From Zhengitettix transpicula (lineage: Eukaryota; Arthropoda; Insecta; Orthoptera; Tetrigidae): a stretch of 64,000 nucleotides of DNA. A program made the position numbers and the translations under genes. Shown here in pieces: positions 1 to 14,200 of this stretch. A model generated the notes under the pieces. The model did no database searches, was not told where the DNA came from, and saw only the letters and a program-made list of their open reading frames with translations. The first letter of the stretch is position 1. The number at the start of each line of letters is the position of its first letter. Location: assembly GCA_037074705.1 (NCBI GenBank), contig CM073596.1, positions 23,348,001-23,412,000 of the forward strand. Reading direction: 5' to 3'.

Positions 1-802
1 CCCAAACATGGGAGATAAGTCTACACTGTATAAAAAAATAAGTGTAGCATGATAGAACAAAAATTCTGTATGATTATGTTTCGATAATTATTTGATTTCA
101 TTACAGGCATTGAGATATTGGCAAGTGTAGAATGATGGGTGCGAATATGAACCATTAAGTCAGTACAGTCAACATCTTGCATTCAATTTAATCATGTGTT
201 CAATTGCATTTTATGATAAATTGCTTCTTGCATTCAATTGTATACACATAAAACAGCAATATTTAAACAGGGCCCTCCTAGGATATTAAGGGATATTTGA
301 CTCTATCCCCTACTGACATAAGGTTCATATTCACACCCAGGCAATGAATTGTTGTGTGAGTAGACAGTGGAATTTTGTAGCTGCCTAGTTTCTCCTAATT
401 CTTTATTAGCCTAGTGAGAATCATGGTCCACATTTTAACTTGGGATTTACAGAGATCAGATTGTTTCAATGAACTAACAGCAATATTGGTTAATTATAAC
501 ACAAATTATCATAATTAAATTATTTGTTCAGTATTTAATAAATTTGATTTTCTTCAATAAAAGCTCAGCCATTTAATTTTAACCCCACTGCATTACAGAG
601 TCAAGTTAATTTAAATTAAGTTATTATTAACAAAAAAGCTAGTTTTGTATTTTTTTTATATAAAGCAATATGACAATTTTATGTGCACATCCTACACAAT
701 ATATAAATAATTTTGATACATTGATCTATTTTCAGAGAAAAGAAAAATCATAATCACTGTCAAGCAAATGATTAATTTATGATTTTGGCACACAAAAATG
801 AA
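1..802. other. 3' flank of gene A
   Basis: AT-rich DNA that should hold the gene A 3' UTR. No further gene or repeat recognised. Confidence 0.5.
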
Positions 803-981
803 CTATCTCATATTCATAACAGTCGCTGCTGGTAAGGTTAAAGAATCATGGCCTGAAACGTTGATTGGTAACTCTGTAATTCCTCGAATCCAAGTACGCC
901 TGTCACAACAATAGCATTCAATATTTCTTAAGGCTTTCATATATATAGTTGTGACTCCTCCAATAATTAGCATCTGTGAAG
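803..981 (-). CDS. Gene A last exon, final Kelch repeat and stop
   Basis: A 179-nt coding part starting ASQMLIIGGVTTIYM and including NIECYCCDRRTWIRG and NVSGHDS, ending in TAG. The matching gene B exon ends nine nucleotides shorter. No strong AATAAA signal was settled on downstream. Confidence 0.94.
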
Positions 982-3900
982 CTGTATAATTTCAAAAAAA
1001 TAATTATGTAAAAATAGAAATTAAAAAATGTTTATGCAAAGAATCAAAGCATAAAATGTGCCAGTGGAGCTACATTTACAAAGGAACTGACACTTTTATA
1101 ACTCACATTCTGCATATAAATAGAAATTATGAATATATTAATTTAACAAATTATATTTAATTTATAAAGTTCTTACCAAGATAAGAAACAGAATGATTAT
1201 GTCGAGGTATGGCTAGCTCTGTTCTTAAATTCCACTCTTGTGTGTCTTCATTCCAGACATGAATAGTTCCAATGCTAGCCGTATTTTGGTCTCTCTCACT
1301 CATCCTGCCTGCTCCTCCAATTATGTAAAGAGTATCATACTTTGCAAAAAGTTGACCAAAGCATATGGGAAATTGCAATAATTTTCCCGGAATCCATCTA
1401 GAGATGAAGGTAGCCATGTCAAATAAACATTTTCTAAAGATTATTTAAGTATTCAGATAATGGCAGTTGATGCAGGGTATCATCACAAGAAATTGACAGC
1501 TGGGTAAGAAGTTAAGGTTCAGGAAATGTGATAGCAGTAAAATAAGTAAATAAAGCACTATTACAATGTAGCAGTTCAAATATAGTTAACATCACAGAAA
1601 GGAGAACACTGAATAGGAGTATCAATCTTATTATTGGAGGTCTGTAAAATACTCTCTATTGGCCAAACAAAATGCATTGCTAACCACTGCAGCACTCTCA
1701 GAAAACACCATTCCCAATATTTGCGTTAATGTTTTGGTGGCACAAGCTCTGACACTGTAATCAGTTTGACTGTTTATATGGTAGAACTTGCTGCCAAAAC
1801 ATTGTTATTGCAAACCCAATAAATATGTTTCAAACAAATTAACTAGGAAAACCTCTAATTTCAACCAATGATTCACAATAACACTACATAAGTCTTTTAT
1901 CTGCCCTCATCCTCATATTTGTCAGAAACAGAACTCTCCTTCTAACAAACCTTACAGTTCAGGCAAATAAGTAATTGACTCGACATCCTCTAAAGTTGCC
2001 TTTCCCCTTACATTCTATGGCTCATTTATTTTCCATCTTATACATCACCCAATGTGTTTACACTCACTTTAGTCTCACCTTATCCATAAGCTGTGCTCCC
2101 TGAACAGCTTTATATTATATATGTTCATTTGCATACATTATGTATGGCAAAAAATATTGTAGGCTTCAACCTAAAAGAAGTCATTTGCAAAGTCTTATAA
2201 ACAATATTTTTCTTAAAGATGATGAAGTAAAAGCAGGCTTTTCCAGAAACTATCTTAAAACAAACTATAAAGGCACTAAGTGAATATTAGTCCTACATTA
2301 CGTTTCACAGTTACTGTAAGTCCCTAAGCCTTTATCTCATGATTTCTTAACACAATAACTATTAATTTTGTCCCAATGTTTACGAATGCTTTTGAGTGTA
2401 CAGGTCAGGTATCTATTATCAATGCATATTCAAGACTGATGTTTGCCTTCTGTACTAACCCAAGCTTATGCCGACCACCATCTCTAATATTCCTGAATGC
2501 ACAAATAGAGTATTATAGATGTTAGGATCTGATAGGATAGAGGGAAAGGAATCATAGTTAACTTGAAATCTAAATAAACAGAGAACAAATTAAAATATGA
2601 GAAAAGTGACTTTTTTAGCTGCCGAAGAACTGCTAAAATTTTTAAAATTATTTATCTATCTGTAATACTGAGATAACAACAAATTCTCTCTCACACACAC
2701 ACACACACACTCATATTCTGGCATTATACATAATATTTAAGTATATTTCAATGATACTAACATATCTAGTTTGGGGTCATAGCATTCAACACTGCCAGTA
2801 ACTCTTCTATTGTTAGATTTTTTCAATCCAGTCATTCCTCCAGCAACCCATATAAGATCTTTATATTTGGTCGCTGCAAGACCTGCCCTACCCTTTCTCA
2901 TTGGTGCAACTTCCTGCCATATGCCAGAAGCTGGATCAAATTTCTCAACCGAAGAGAGTGGGCTGAAATAATTACATAAAATGTATATCATCTGATTGTG
3001 ATGTAAAATATGTGGCAGTATATTGTGATCAAGCTTTCAATTTGGTAATTTGTTTGCAGTTTGTAGTGCTGTTTTAATACAGTTTATGTAAAAGAAGTGC
3101 ACATTTTATTATATTTAATGAATGAAGATGATCTTAAATTCACATTACATTAAAATATATTTTTCTCTTGTAAAATAATACCATTGAGTTTACATAATTT
3201 TTTCTAACTCTTGATTATATCTTAAATAAATTATAGGTGAACTACAATGTAATGAACCAATAAAATATTGATTATTTCAAACAGTTTGATTAATTATCAC
3301 ATACATTCCATTTCGATCTTGACCCCCTATAGCATAAAGTTTTCCATTGCTCACAACTAATCCAAAGTTTTTACGTGGAGTAAGAAGTCCATTCTCACTG
3401 CACCAACCTCTAGTAATTGGATCAAAACTCCAAACTGTACCAACAACAGTAGAATGTGTTCTTATCGAATCCTTCCGAGGATCAGCACCACCTTAAAATA
3501 TATTTCTTTTATCAAAAAGTCAGGAAAATTTCCTGTTAACAGGAGTTTTGAATGCATACCAACTACAAATACATAACCCTTCAGTAAAGCAACACGGTGA
3601 TGGTGCCTTGGCTCAGGTAGTTCTCCAACAACTTCCCAAAAATTTCCTTCTGGATGATAACGATAAATGTCCTTTCCAATATTACTTTTTCGTTCTGATT
3701 GTTCATTTTGGTCAATGCCACCAAATATTAATACGGCATCTCTTTTCTTATAAAAAAGTGAACTTTCACCAAGATAATTTCTCTTAATCACATCCCCTTC
3801 TGCCACAACTTGGGACCATCTAATAACAAAATTTATTATTTTAATGTCAAACGACAACTAATTATATTCACATAACTGATTCTTGCTTATGGGAAAATAT

Positions 3901-4691
3901 ATTTTCCAAATTAAATTATTTCCGAAAATAATTTTATTTTAAATAACATATTATGGTAAAAAATGCTAAAACAAAAATTATTGCAGATCTATGATACAAT
4001 ATGAAATAATGAAATATTTAGTGGTAGTTCATCATTTCTGTTGGCTCCTGAGAAGCTGCAAATTACTAATTAGTGCAGAATTGATCTTAATTCTGTTATC
4101 ATCCACTTATAGATGACAGAAAGTTTTTTCATTCTACGGGTTGGTGTAACTTTGTGATATGTAGTCACTGGCCAGAACACAGTTCTCACCTACTTCCTGA
4201 TGAAGGGGGCTCAGATCCTCAAATGTTTGATTTTCATTTCTATATCACCTGACTGGGCCAACTGTTGATTTCAGGTAAGTCAGCTATCCTATCTCTCTTT
4301 CCTCTCCAAATGTGTTAATTAATTTGACAATGTCACTTTGTCCTTAAGTGATTATATATAACATAAGTAAGGATATGACATTGTCAAAATAATTTTTATG
4401 GGAAGGAAATGGAGAAAGGCGGTCTCTTCAGGAGGAAGAATGAGACTAACACCTCTGAAAATTTGAATAACTACCTTCTGACTTGAGAAGCAACACCAAG
4501 CTTCAATTTAAGGTAAGACACCACCTTCTCTCTTTCCTTTCCATATAAACTATTATATATATCATTTGTGTCCAGCCAGCACATGGTTCAGATCTTCCTT
4601 CATGACAAAGGGAGCTCAGGCCCTCAAAAATTTGTGCTATTCTGTCACCTCTGCATGACTGGACTAACTATTGATTTCAGGCGTCGACTTT

Positions 4692-4770
<79 letters not shown>

Positions 4771-5184
4771 CATATATTAATTTTCATATCATAAATATTT
4801 GTAACCTATGAAAAGTACTAGAAAATAAAGTAATATTACTTGCTGAATAAAAGCTGAAAGTGAAGAAATTATTTTCAAAGAAAAATTATATCATTGTCCT
4901 TACTTTCGAAAGGAGCCTCCTACTTCAGGTAAGAAGTATACGTCAAAAGATTTCCAAGTTTCTGGATGTAAAGTTTGCAATTCTTTATTGGAGTTAGAGC
5001 TGGCATTAATGTCCAATGAAAAGCTGACAACCTTTTCAATCTTGTATTCCTATATTTTTTGGTACTTGTAATTAAAATGTTACACATCACATAAGTAGTT
5101 TTTAATTATTGTTGTTGGTTGTTATAGAACTTATACAGCAGTATTTAATTCACTAGCAATTCATATTAACATATTAGAGGTGTG

Positions 5185-5243
<59 letters not shown>

Positions 5244-8200
5244 TTTGAATGTATATATATACATTCAAACTTGGATAGTGAGGAAGGATAGAAATAAATA
5301 GGAGAAATAGGAGGATTGCGCTTTATGTGAGTTCATATGCTCGGGCGAAGAATTACGCACATAGAAAAGCATATGTTCAAAGCAGAGAGAAGGATGGAAG
5401 AAGAAGGAAAGACTGAAAATATTTGACCCAGGCGGGACTTGAACCCACATATTCTGCTTAGTACACAGACGCCTTAACCATCTCGGCCACCGGGTCAAGT
5501 TCCTGACCAGGCAAATATAGACAGTCTTATTGTGGACAATTAATAGTTTTAGTGGAGTAATGGATAGAGTAGAGTGAATAAAGTATTAGGAGCTTCCATT
5601 AAGGAATAAATATAATATTAGGAGAATCCATTAAGGAACTAATTCACATTCAAACTTGGATAGTGAGGAAGGATATAAATAAATAGGAGAAATATGTGAA
5701 TTCATATGCTCGGGCTATTTCTCGGGATATTTCTATCCTTCAATAGAGTCTGTCTATATTTGCCTGGTCAGGAGCTTGACCCGGTGGCCAAGATGGTTAA
5801 GATGTCTGTGTACTGAGCAGAATATGTGGGTTCAAATCCTGCCTGGGTCACATATTTTCAGTCTTCCCTTCTTCTTCCATCCTTCTCTCTGCTTTGAACA
5901 TATGCTTTTCTATGTGCGTAATTCTTTGCCTGAGCATATGAATTCACATAAAGCGTAATCCTCCTACTTCTCCTATTTATTTCTATCCTTCCTCACTATC
6001 CAAATTTGAATGTGACTTTGTCACCAAATTAGTTCCAATTCCTTAATGGATTCTATACTATATAGTATAAAATACTACTTTCATTTTTTTACAATTAAAA
6101 AAGTCTATTTTTAAAAAGATTTATTTACATTTGAATATTTGGCTTCATCAACTGCAGTATTATTTTCAGGCAGAGATTCCAATATTTCAGTCTTTCGCCT
6201 TTCTTGACTAAATTCATCTGGAAACTTAATCGTTTGAAGTTTTTCTAATATTTTGGGTGAAATAGTATTTATAGGTTCATCAGATGATGATGAGGTCTGA
6301 AATGAGTACAAAAAAATGTAGTTTGTATATAATGTACTACTACTTAGATTACATTAATGTAAGTAAAAATTGTTAGGAACTGAAGTACAGTACAGATTTA
6401 TAAGATTGACTACTATACATTACATATGTTGACCTATATCTTAATAATTAATATACCCTTATATAAATTGATTCAGTCATCTCGAGCTATCAATTTGCAA
6501 TATTAAACCATTGAAAAATCCTTTATGTAAAATATAATAAGTGAAAGTGATGGAATGGTATTAGCAATCCATAATTAATAAAGTCCACAAGTTATTATTA
6601 ACCAAACAATAAATGGGTTGTGCAATAGCCAAATTTATGAATGTACAGCTACATATACTACAGCATCCTATGAAAATAAAATATAATCACTTTTATCTAC
6701 TGTATATGAAAAATTAACTTTAATAACATAAATAATTTAGGTATCCTTTCTTGTATTGCATTACGAGACCCCAAAGTTTGGGTATACTTACTAGAGAGAT
6801 GTAATTTTCAAATTTAACAGTATATAAAAATTTTCTATTTTTATTTATTTTGATTATACCTTAAGTCATATAAATATAAAATGAACATAGATTGACAGTT
6901 CATGTTGGATGTGCAATAATCTTTGTGATTAGTAGGTCACTGTGGAGTTTTTGAGGCATAAGTCAGTTCCTGTTGTTATCATCAGCAACCACTTTTAGAA
7001 AGAGAGAGAGAGAGAGTGAGTGCGAGAGAGAGAGCGTGAGTGAGCGAGCATGAAGGTCAATTGTCAAAATATTTGTATTTCTGGATCAGCTCTGAAATCC
7101 CCTCGTGCCTTGCTTAGTTATAGGCCATTTGTCATGGCAGCAGCTTTATAGTTGAGAAAAAGAAGACAATCAATCATGGCATATATATAGAACCCCATCT
7201 TGTTACTATATCTAGAGATTTAGTTTTGCCATACATTTCTAGAAAAATGTTAAAAATTGTTGGTCATAATTTTAAGACAGTCTGTTCAATTTTTTTCTAG
7301 TATTTTTTATTATTTGTTCATTGTCTAATCCATCCCAAATGGCCAATTAAAGAGCATGAATGGTACACCTCATTTATTGAATAATCATATTATCATTAGT
7401 CCACATTGGCAATATTAGAGAATGATATATAACCCACTGTTGCAAAATGTCTAGATTCATTTCTTTGATGTCTTCAATGTTTTCTTGTTCTTTATCCTGA
7501 GAAATATTTTTATGATCACCAAGTTTTTTTACAGTAACTGTCATGTTTTCTGCATTATACACAAATTCTTAGTACATCTTTTCCATCGATTTCAAATTTA
7601 TTTAAAGTTTCTTTAATATGATTTTTCACATATAATTAGTTATCCCTTCCTTTCAGTATCAACAATATACAATGTTTTTATTTCTGTTTTCTATTGTTTT
7701 TTTACACTCCAAAATTGTGCAAGAAAATTTCTATTTCCACAGGTTACGGAATCTAGCTTTAAATAGTGTAATTGTCCTTTTAAATTTTGTCTTCAATTGA
7801 TGCAAACAGACTATGCTTGTTACTAAATGATGAACAGCATCCTGGCCTATCAATACACCAAGATTCTGAGTCATTTCTCCAGCAATCCTTAGTTATTTAA
7901 TATGAACATAGTGATTAGTGATGTCATACCCATACAAACCATCTCAACTACCCATAGTGATTATAATTGTTGATTATGTAAAATATAAAAAATATATATT
8001 GGAGCAGTACAATTACCGTGTTCTGGCTCCTCTCCTGCTCCAAGTAAAAATTGGTTGCTCCATAGCCCTGGTTACCATTAATGTTAGAACTATGAGGATA
8101 AGTAATTTTCACAATATGTGGCTTTAAAACATTCATCTTAACTTTTATCATATAAATCATATAAATATCATTTAAATTATGTTTTGTTATAACGACATCT

Positions 8201-11200
8201 TTCTATTCCATGCAGAATCAGTATGTGATTTACTTGTTAAATTACTGGACAAATTGTGTAAATCCAGAAGGATCTATATGCATAGTATTACTTCCTGCAG
8301 TATCACATTTCAAATTACTAGGTTAATTATAAACTATAACTGTAAAATCAATTCCTATCAAATTACTATACAAGGTTACAACTATTTTTACATCTATTAG
8401 TTAATAATTTTTTTTTGTAAATTATATTTATTTTAGTCCAGAATGTTAATTTGTGGTGAAACTTCAAAGTAAAAGAATGGCACACGGCTTACTTGGCTCT
8501 TGGTGAATAACTGTGCTTGAATTTCATACTTGGCATTAGACGCAATGCTGGAAAAATCTGTCTTGTAACTCTAAACATCAAGAAAATAAATGTTTATTGA
8601 GAATATATAACTATCTTAGTATAATGAAGTTATAATATTATTACTAGATATTTTTTCAGGATTAATAACAAAAATTGCATATATTTTATTTAAACAATAT
8701 AGGTTATTAGCAAAATATATACATAATGAACTAAGGGCTATTTACTTGCAAATTTGATGAGTCTTTCTTTATCAGTGCAAGTTCGTTCATTGTGCAAAAT
8801 TTTTTAGCAAATGTTGGTTCCAAAAAAGGATCACTATGATGGCGTCGATGTAGCTCCAGGTCTGCTAAAAAGTGTTGATATAAGTTATAGTTCTGAAATT
8901 CATAAAGATCAAAAGTTGGATTCAAGATATTGCAAACTATTAAAATTAGATTTAGTGTACTTTAAATTTTGTTTAAATAACATAATTATATAAAATTCAC
9001 ATTTTCCTTAACGGTTTGTCTACATTTATATATATATATATTATTTACTTTTTGTAAAATACTAAAAACAAAAATATGAAATCTGATGGTATGAAGAAAT
9101 TTTTGAGGGCCTGACTGTCTGCAGCTGGCCAGTGCACGGAATGGTGTAACACTCCTTTCTGAAGTAGGAGACTGAAAATTTGGAGAAATTCCTTCAGTCC
9201 CATGTTGCTATGCCATGCTTCAATTTCAGGTAAGCCACAAACTATCTCTCTTTCCTTGGAGTGATATAACATATGCCCAACTTCATAATTCATATCCTTA
9301 ACATATTATATATACTGGGTCAAATATTTTCAGTCTTTCCTTCTTCTTCCATCCTTCTCTCTGCTTTGAACATATGCTTTTCTATGTGCGTAATTCTTCG
9401 CCTGAGCATATGAATTCACATAAAACGCAATCCTCCTATTTTCTCCTATTTATTTCTATCCTTCCTCACTATCCAAGTTTGAATGTGAATTAGTTCCTTA
9501 ATGGATTCTCCTAATATTCTCCTATATATATAATCCTCCACCAAACAACTCTCCCTCTAACAGAAGTTAATATCTAATGGCATTGATACAGATTTTTCGT
9601 ACATTTTAATTGCTTAGGGGAAAAACTCAACCCATAGGCTTCATTAAAATTGTATGTTATTTATTTTACAATAACCATGGCCTCAATACTTCTATTTCTA
9701 TATTATTTCACCTAAGTTTATCTTCATCAATAGAAACTAAATATTCAAAATTAGGTTTTAATTATTGATCACTAAATGAAGCCCTTCATGTTGAATTCAT
9801 TTTTGCTAAGAGGCTATATCTAATTATTAAAACTGAGTGATTATATGAATACCTTCCCCATATCAATCCAGTTTCTTGGGCTTGGTGATTCAAGACAAAG
9901 TATGCTGTGTAAATCCTGTGGTTTCTTTCCATATCCTTGTTTGGCAGTGGCATACCTAGATATGAAAAATCTTTCTTCAAATTACATCTTGGGTTCAGAA
10001 TTATTACATATACTTCAAGCTATGTACATCCTCAACATATGAAAGACATAAGTGTATATTACAGTTTATCACACATTTTAAGGCATGAGCTTTATTTGTC
10101 AGATATCTATTCAGAATATTTTCCAGAATGGTTTCTATTGCATCAATGAATTTTTAGAAATGAAACTGTAAATTGTTATTAAATAGACATCATATATCAA
10201 AATAACATTTTTATGAACTACAAATTTAAAGAGACCAATAAAATCTTATCCATATAAGGTTAGATCAAAACATTCTTTAATTGCAGCCACTATATTGACC
10301 ATTAACTAAAATATACCCTGAATAAGAAGTTAGCCAATTCAGACAAAAAAGTGATAATATAAATACCACACAAGTTTCTGGGATCCTTGTGCCTTGTGTC
10401 AGGTGCGAAGAAGAGTCAAATTGGCTAACTTTCTTATGTATTAAAATATACCCTACTTGTTAATGTTACCAGCATTTTTTAAAAAGTATTTCCACACTCA
10501 GATTTTAATTCAACTTAGCCATAGTCTTTACAGATTGTGAAAAGTTTTCTCTATATATTCTTTAAATATTTTGATAAACAAGGATGTTCTGAAAAAAAAC
10601 TAATATACAAGACATTTTTCTTAAAATTTATTTTTATTCTTCTATATAGTCTCCTCTTTTAGTCTACACACTTCTCCAAGTGATGTTTCCATCTCTTCAA
10701 CACATCCAAATAATTCTCGGTGTCTTTCTCTGCAAAATAATTGTTTATGAAGATGATGGCCTCCTCATTTGTTGAAAATCTCTGTCCTCCAAGAACAACT
10801 TTTAGCTTAGGGGACAAAAAAAGTTGCTTGGGAATAGATCTGGTGAGGAAGGAGGATGGTCAAGCTGTTCAAACCATAATTCATGGAATTTCGCCATGGC
10901 AACCACTTCAGGAATGAAACGGCTCACTGTATTGGTGAAACAATTTTTTTTTCTGAAAATGTGATCATTTTTTCCACAATTTCTGACTTCATCTTGCAAA
11001 GTAATGATGCATAGAAAACCCCTGTAATATTTTTTTCTTTTTAAAGATATTTGATTAAGATAACTCCATGATTATTCAAAAAAAAAACATTCGCCATCAC
11101 TTTCCCAGCAGAAAAAACAGGTTTTTTTGTTTTTTTTGGAGCTGATTCCCACTTTGTAGTCCACTGTTTGGGCTTTATTTTTATTTATGGGGTATTATGG

Positions 11201-14200
11201 TGTATCCAAGTTTCATCTACAGTAATTAATCAGAGCCCAAAAACAGATTAATTGTGCCAACAGAGTGTTGTAAATGTTTATTCAAACATGATTTTGGTCT
11301 ACTACGCGGTATCCAAGCCTGGACAGCTTTCTCTTGCCAACTCTTGATTCAATATTTGGCAAACACATTCTGTGGATATATTCATAGTCTTTGTTATCTC
11401 TCTCACTTTAATTTGATGGTTGTCTAACACCTTTTGGTGTTGTTATCATCAATGTTCGCAGTTATGGATGTTCATAATGTTCATCGGCTCCCAAGCTGGT
11501 ACAGTAACATTTAAATTCAGTTGCCCATATTTTCATGGTGGTAGATGATGGTGTAGCATCCCTGTACACAGTGTCCAACTCCTCTTTGATTTGAGTAAAA
11601 CAAATATTTAATGACAGCTCGATACTTGATTTTCTTCCATTTTCACAAAAACACTCACATCAACTCACTGAAATGATTGTCAAACAACTACCTGAAATCA
11701 ATAGTTGGTCCAGTCGGGCTGAAAAGAGACAGTATTAAAAATTTTTGAGAACCTGAGCCTCCTTCGTCAGGAGAGGAGGTCTGAACTGCGTGCCAACAAA
11801 GTATTTCAATTATTTTAACAATGTCAGATCCTTACTTGCACACTATGCAACAATGAGAATATTCATATCATAACTATAGTAATCACTATGATAAATACCA
11901 TAAGCCTTCCTCTATCATCTTCTGCACTTCACAATTTGAAGATACCAAAATAAATTCAGGATTCTGTGGATTACGGAGTATATCAACAAGTTGAAATGGT
12001 GCAATATGACCAAAGCGAATGCACTGCATTACATCTACCATGAACTGTTTGCGTTCTTCCCAGTCATGCATTATCCATCGTACAGCAGACATGAATACTT
12101 CAAATTCACTGTAAATACATGTAATTATACTTCATTCCTTGTATAAACTTGTTTTAAGCATTAATTTAATCTAAAAATCATCAATTTAATCCAACAATTA
12201 CTTATTACAACTACAGAAATGTAGATACTTAATCACAACTACTGCATGTGACACAAAATAGATGCTATGCCATTCAACCATGTATAAATCTCTACTTGTA
12301 ATGACCACACATTACCATAAGAGTAAATTTCGTGGATTTTTGTTTGATTGTTGCAGTTATTTGTCATTGTTATGGGTTACTGAAGAAGTGTATATTATTT
12401 TATATCATTGGACATGTATCAGTAATGACAATTTGTTTAAACGCTCAATGTATTATTGAAGAGATACCATGGACCATAATGTTTGCATGCAGTGATATGA
12501 ACTTTAATTAATCCACAAGTTTACTCCTGGCAATTTGTGAGGACCTGATTGTGCAAGAGATGTTTGTTTGGGACGGTGAGGAGAAGAAGGTTTCTAGAGC
12601 ATCAGTCTTCTGCTCGACCCAAGACTAGTAAAGTGGTGTTGATGATATCTTGTCTGGTGTTGTTTCGAATGGCTGGATGTTTGTGAAGTCACAGGTTTAA
12701 GACATGATTCTGGGTGTTTTAAATAAAGAGGGACTACCATAATCCAGCTTCTGTGCTGGCAAATTGCATGGGCTACAACAAAATGACTCTTTATGGGCAG
12801 CATTTCATTGTACTCTCTGCTGAGTATGTGAGGTGCATGAGTGAAACCATTTTGACAGAGATCTACTACACTTTGATGAGTTGGATAAGTGCATGGGTGG
12901 TAATCAATGTCATGTGGTTTTGCAATCATAGTTTATAGACTTTGGTGGAGAAGTATTCCATTTGACTTTGAGGAGTCGTGAAGGGATGCCTCTAACAATC
13001 TTTCAATGTGCAAGATCTCAGGAGGACTTAGGTAGATATTAACACTACAAACTGTAAGATTGACCCATTTATCATGACTAAATTCTCCTGAGGAGTATTT
13101 TGTTTCCTATTTGTGTTCACAATTTCATAATGAAAATATGATTTTGATTAAAAACTTAATATCCCACCATCACCTGTATAAATGAACTCTCATTTAACAG
13201 TGTTTCACTAGTAATATTGCTGAGAGAACATTCTTGTGCATCATGTAATCAATAACTAAAAGTTACAGGCACCCAACAAATATCAAATTCTGTTGATAAA
13301 TTTATGTATGAAGAAATATTTCTATTAATTACTAGTGGTAATATACCCATATTCAATTCCAGTAGAATCCCTAGTTTTATGTAGTGTGTTAGCAGTGTTT
13401 GCCAAACAAAATAGCCTCTTTCCAAACACATTACTAACCATATAATATGCATAAATTAGTTTCCAAAAATTAATATAGATTGTAAGGTCATTTACCTATG
13501 AACAGTAATATAGTTTGACTGTAATAAATCACATAAAACTCCAGGAGAAATTTTAAGAAAGTTCTGTGAACTCACAAGTGTAAAAAAGTAAATCAAGATA
13601 TTTCGTTCAAAAACATTAGTGATATGCTTGACACCTAACTGACTAGCTTTCAAATACATGATAACAGCAGCTTCCTCTGTACGCATTTCGTCACACTCAA
13701 TAAATGTTTCACACTGGTTTTCTAGATCTGTAAGAAAAAAATACAGAATTTGAACAGAGTATGGTAGTCACATTTCATAGTGATGTCATCCTCCTGCTTC
13801 AGGAAATAGATGGAAAGCACTGACTGGCTGACTGTACATAGTACTCCTGTACTATTTGCAGGAAGAGGGCTTAGGCCCTTGAAAATTTGACATACTCCTT
13901 ACTTCCAGCATGGTGACACAATTTGAATATTTGTTTAATTATGAGTATAATCTTAATACAATGATTCACCTTCAATTCTTAGAATGTGAGAAGCCAAGAA
14001 GATTTCTAATATATTCTGTTTTGAAAGGGATGTATAATTATTTGGTCCTGATCCAATCATCCAGTTGTAAATAAAAGAAAATGCTCTTGCAGATATCTGT
14101 TGCTGGAAAAATCAATGTTATATACATTATTAAAAAATGAAAATGATTGTATATTTCAGAGCCATAATTACTTTCTAATGAAGTTGTAGACATGAATTAC

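Larger units (their letters stand above)
5262..6015. mobile_element. Palindromic element carrying two divergent tRNA-like domains
   Basis: Both ends carry the same sequence in inverted orientation (CATTCAAACTTGGATAGTGA at the left; the matching inverse near 5,985-6,012). Each half then has a 160-bp arm and a 72-nt tRNA-like domain, minus strand at 5,425-5,496 and plus strand at 5,778-5,849, reading away from each other. The centre repeats TATTTGCCTGGTCAGGA in both orientations. It lies in the gene A intron between exons 11 and 12. Related half-copies occur at 9,300-9,540, 14,810-15,300 and 58,490-59,030. Confidence 0.75.

Noticed and set aside
4568..4780. Frame ending in Tyr-Ile repeats
   Set aside because: Translation of a (TA)n microsatellite and MITE.
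5265..5498. Frame with MTRWPRWLRR start (and its plus-strand sister at 5,776-5,958)
   Set aside because: It is the translation of the tRNA-like domain and repeat arm, not a gene.
7374..7562. 62-codon acidic minus-strand frame as an extra gene A exon
   Set aside because: No convincing acceptor and donor in a fitting phase, and no gene B partner.
12594..12929. 111-codon minus-strand frame in a gene A intron
   Set aside because: No domain, no splice context and an overlapping plus-strand frame of similar quality. Possibly an old repeat.
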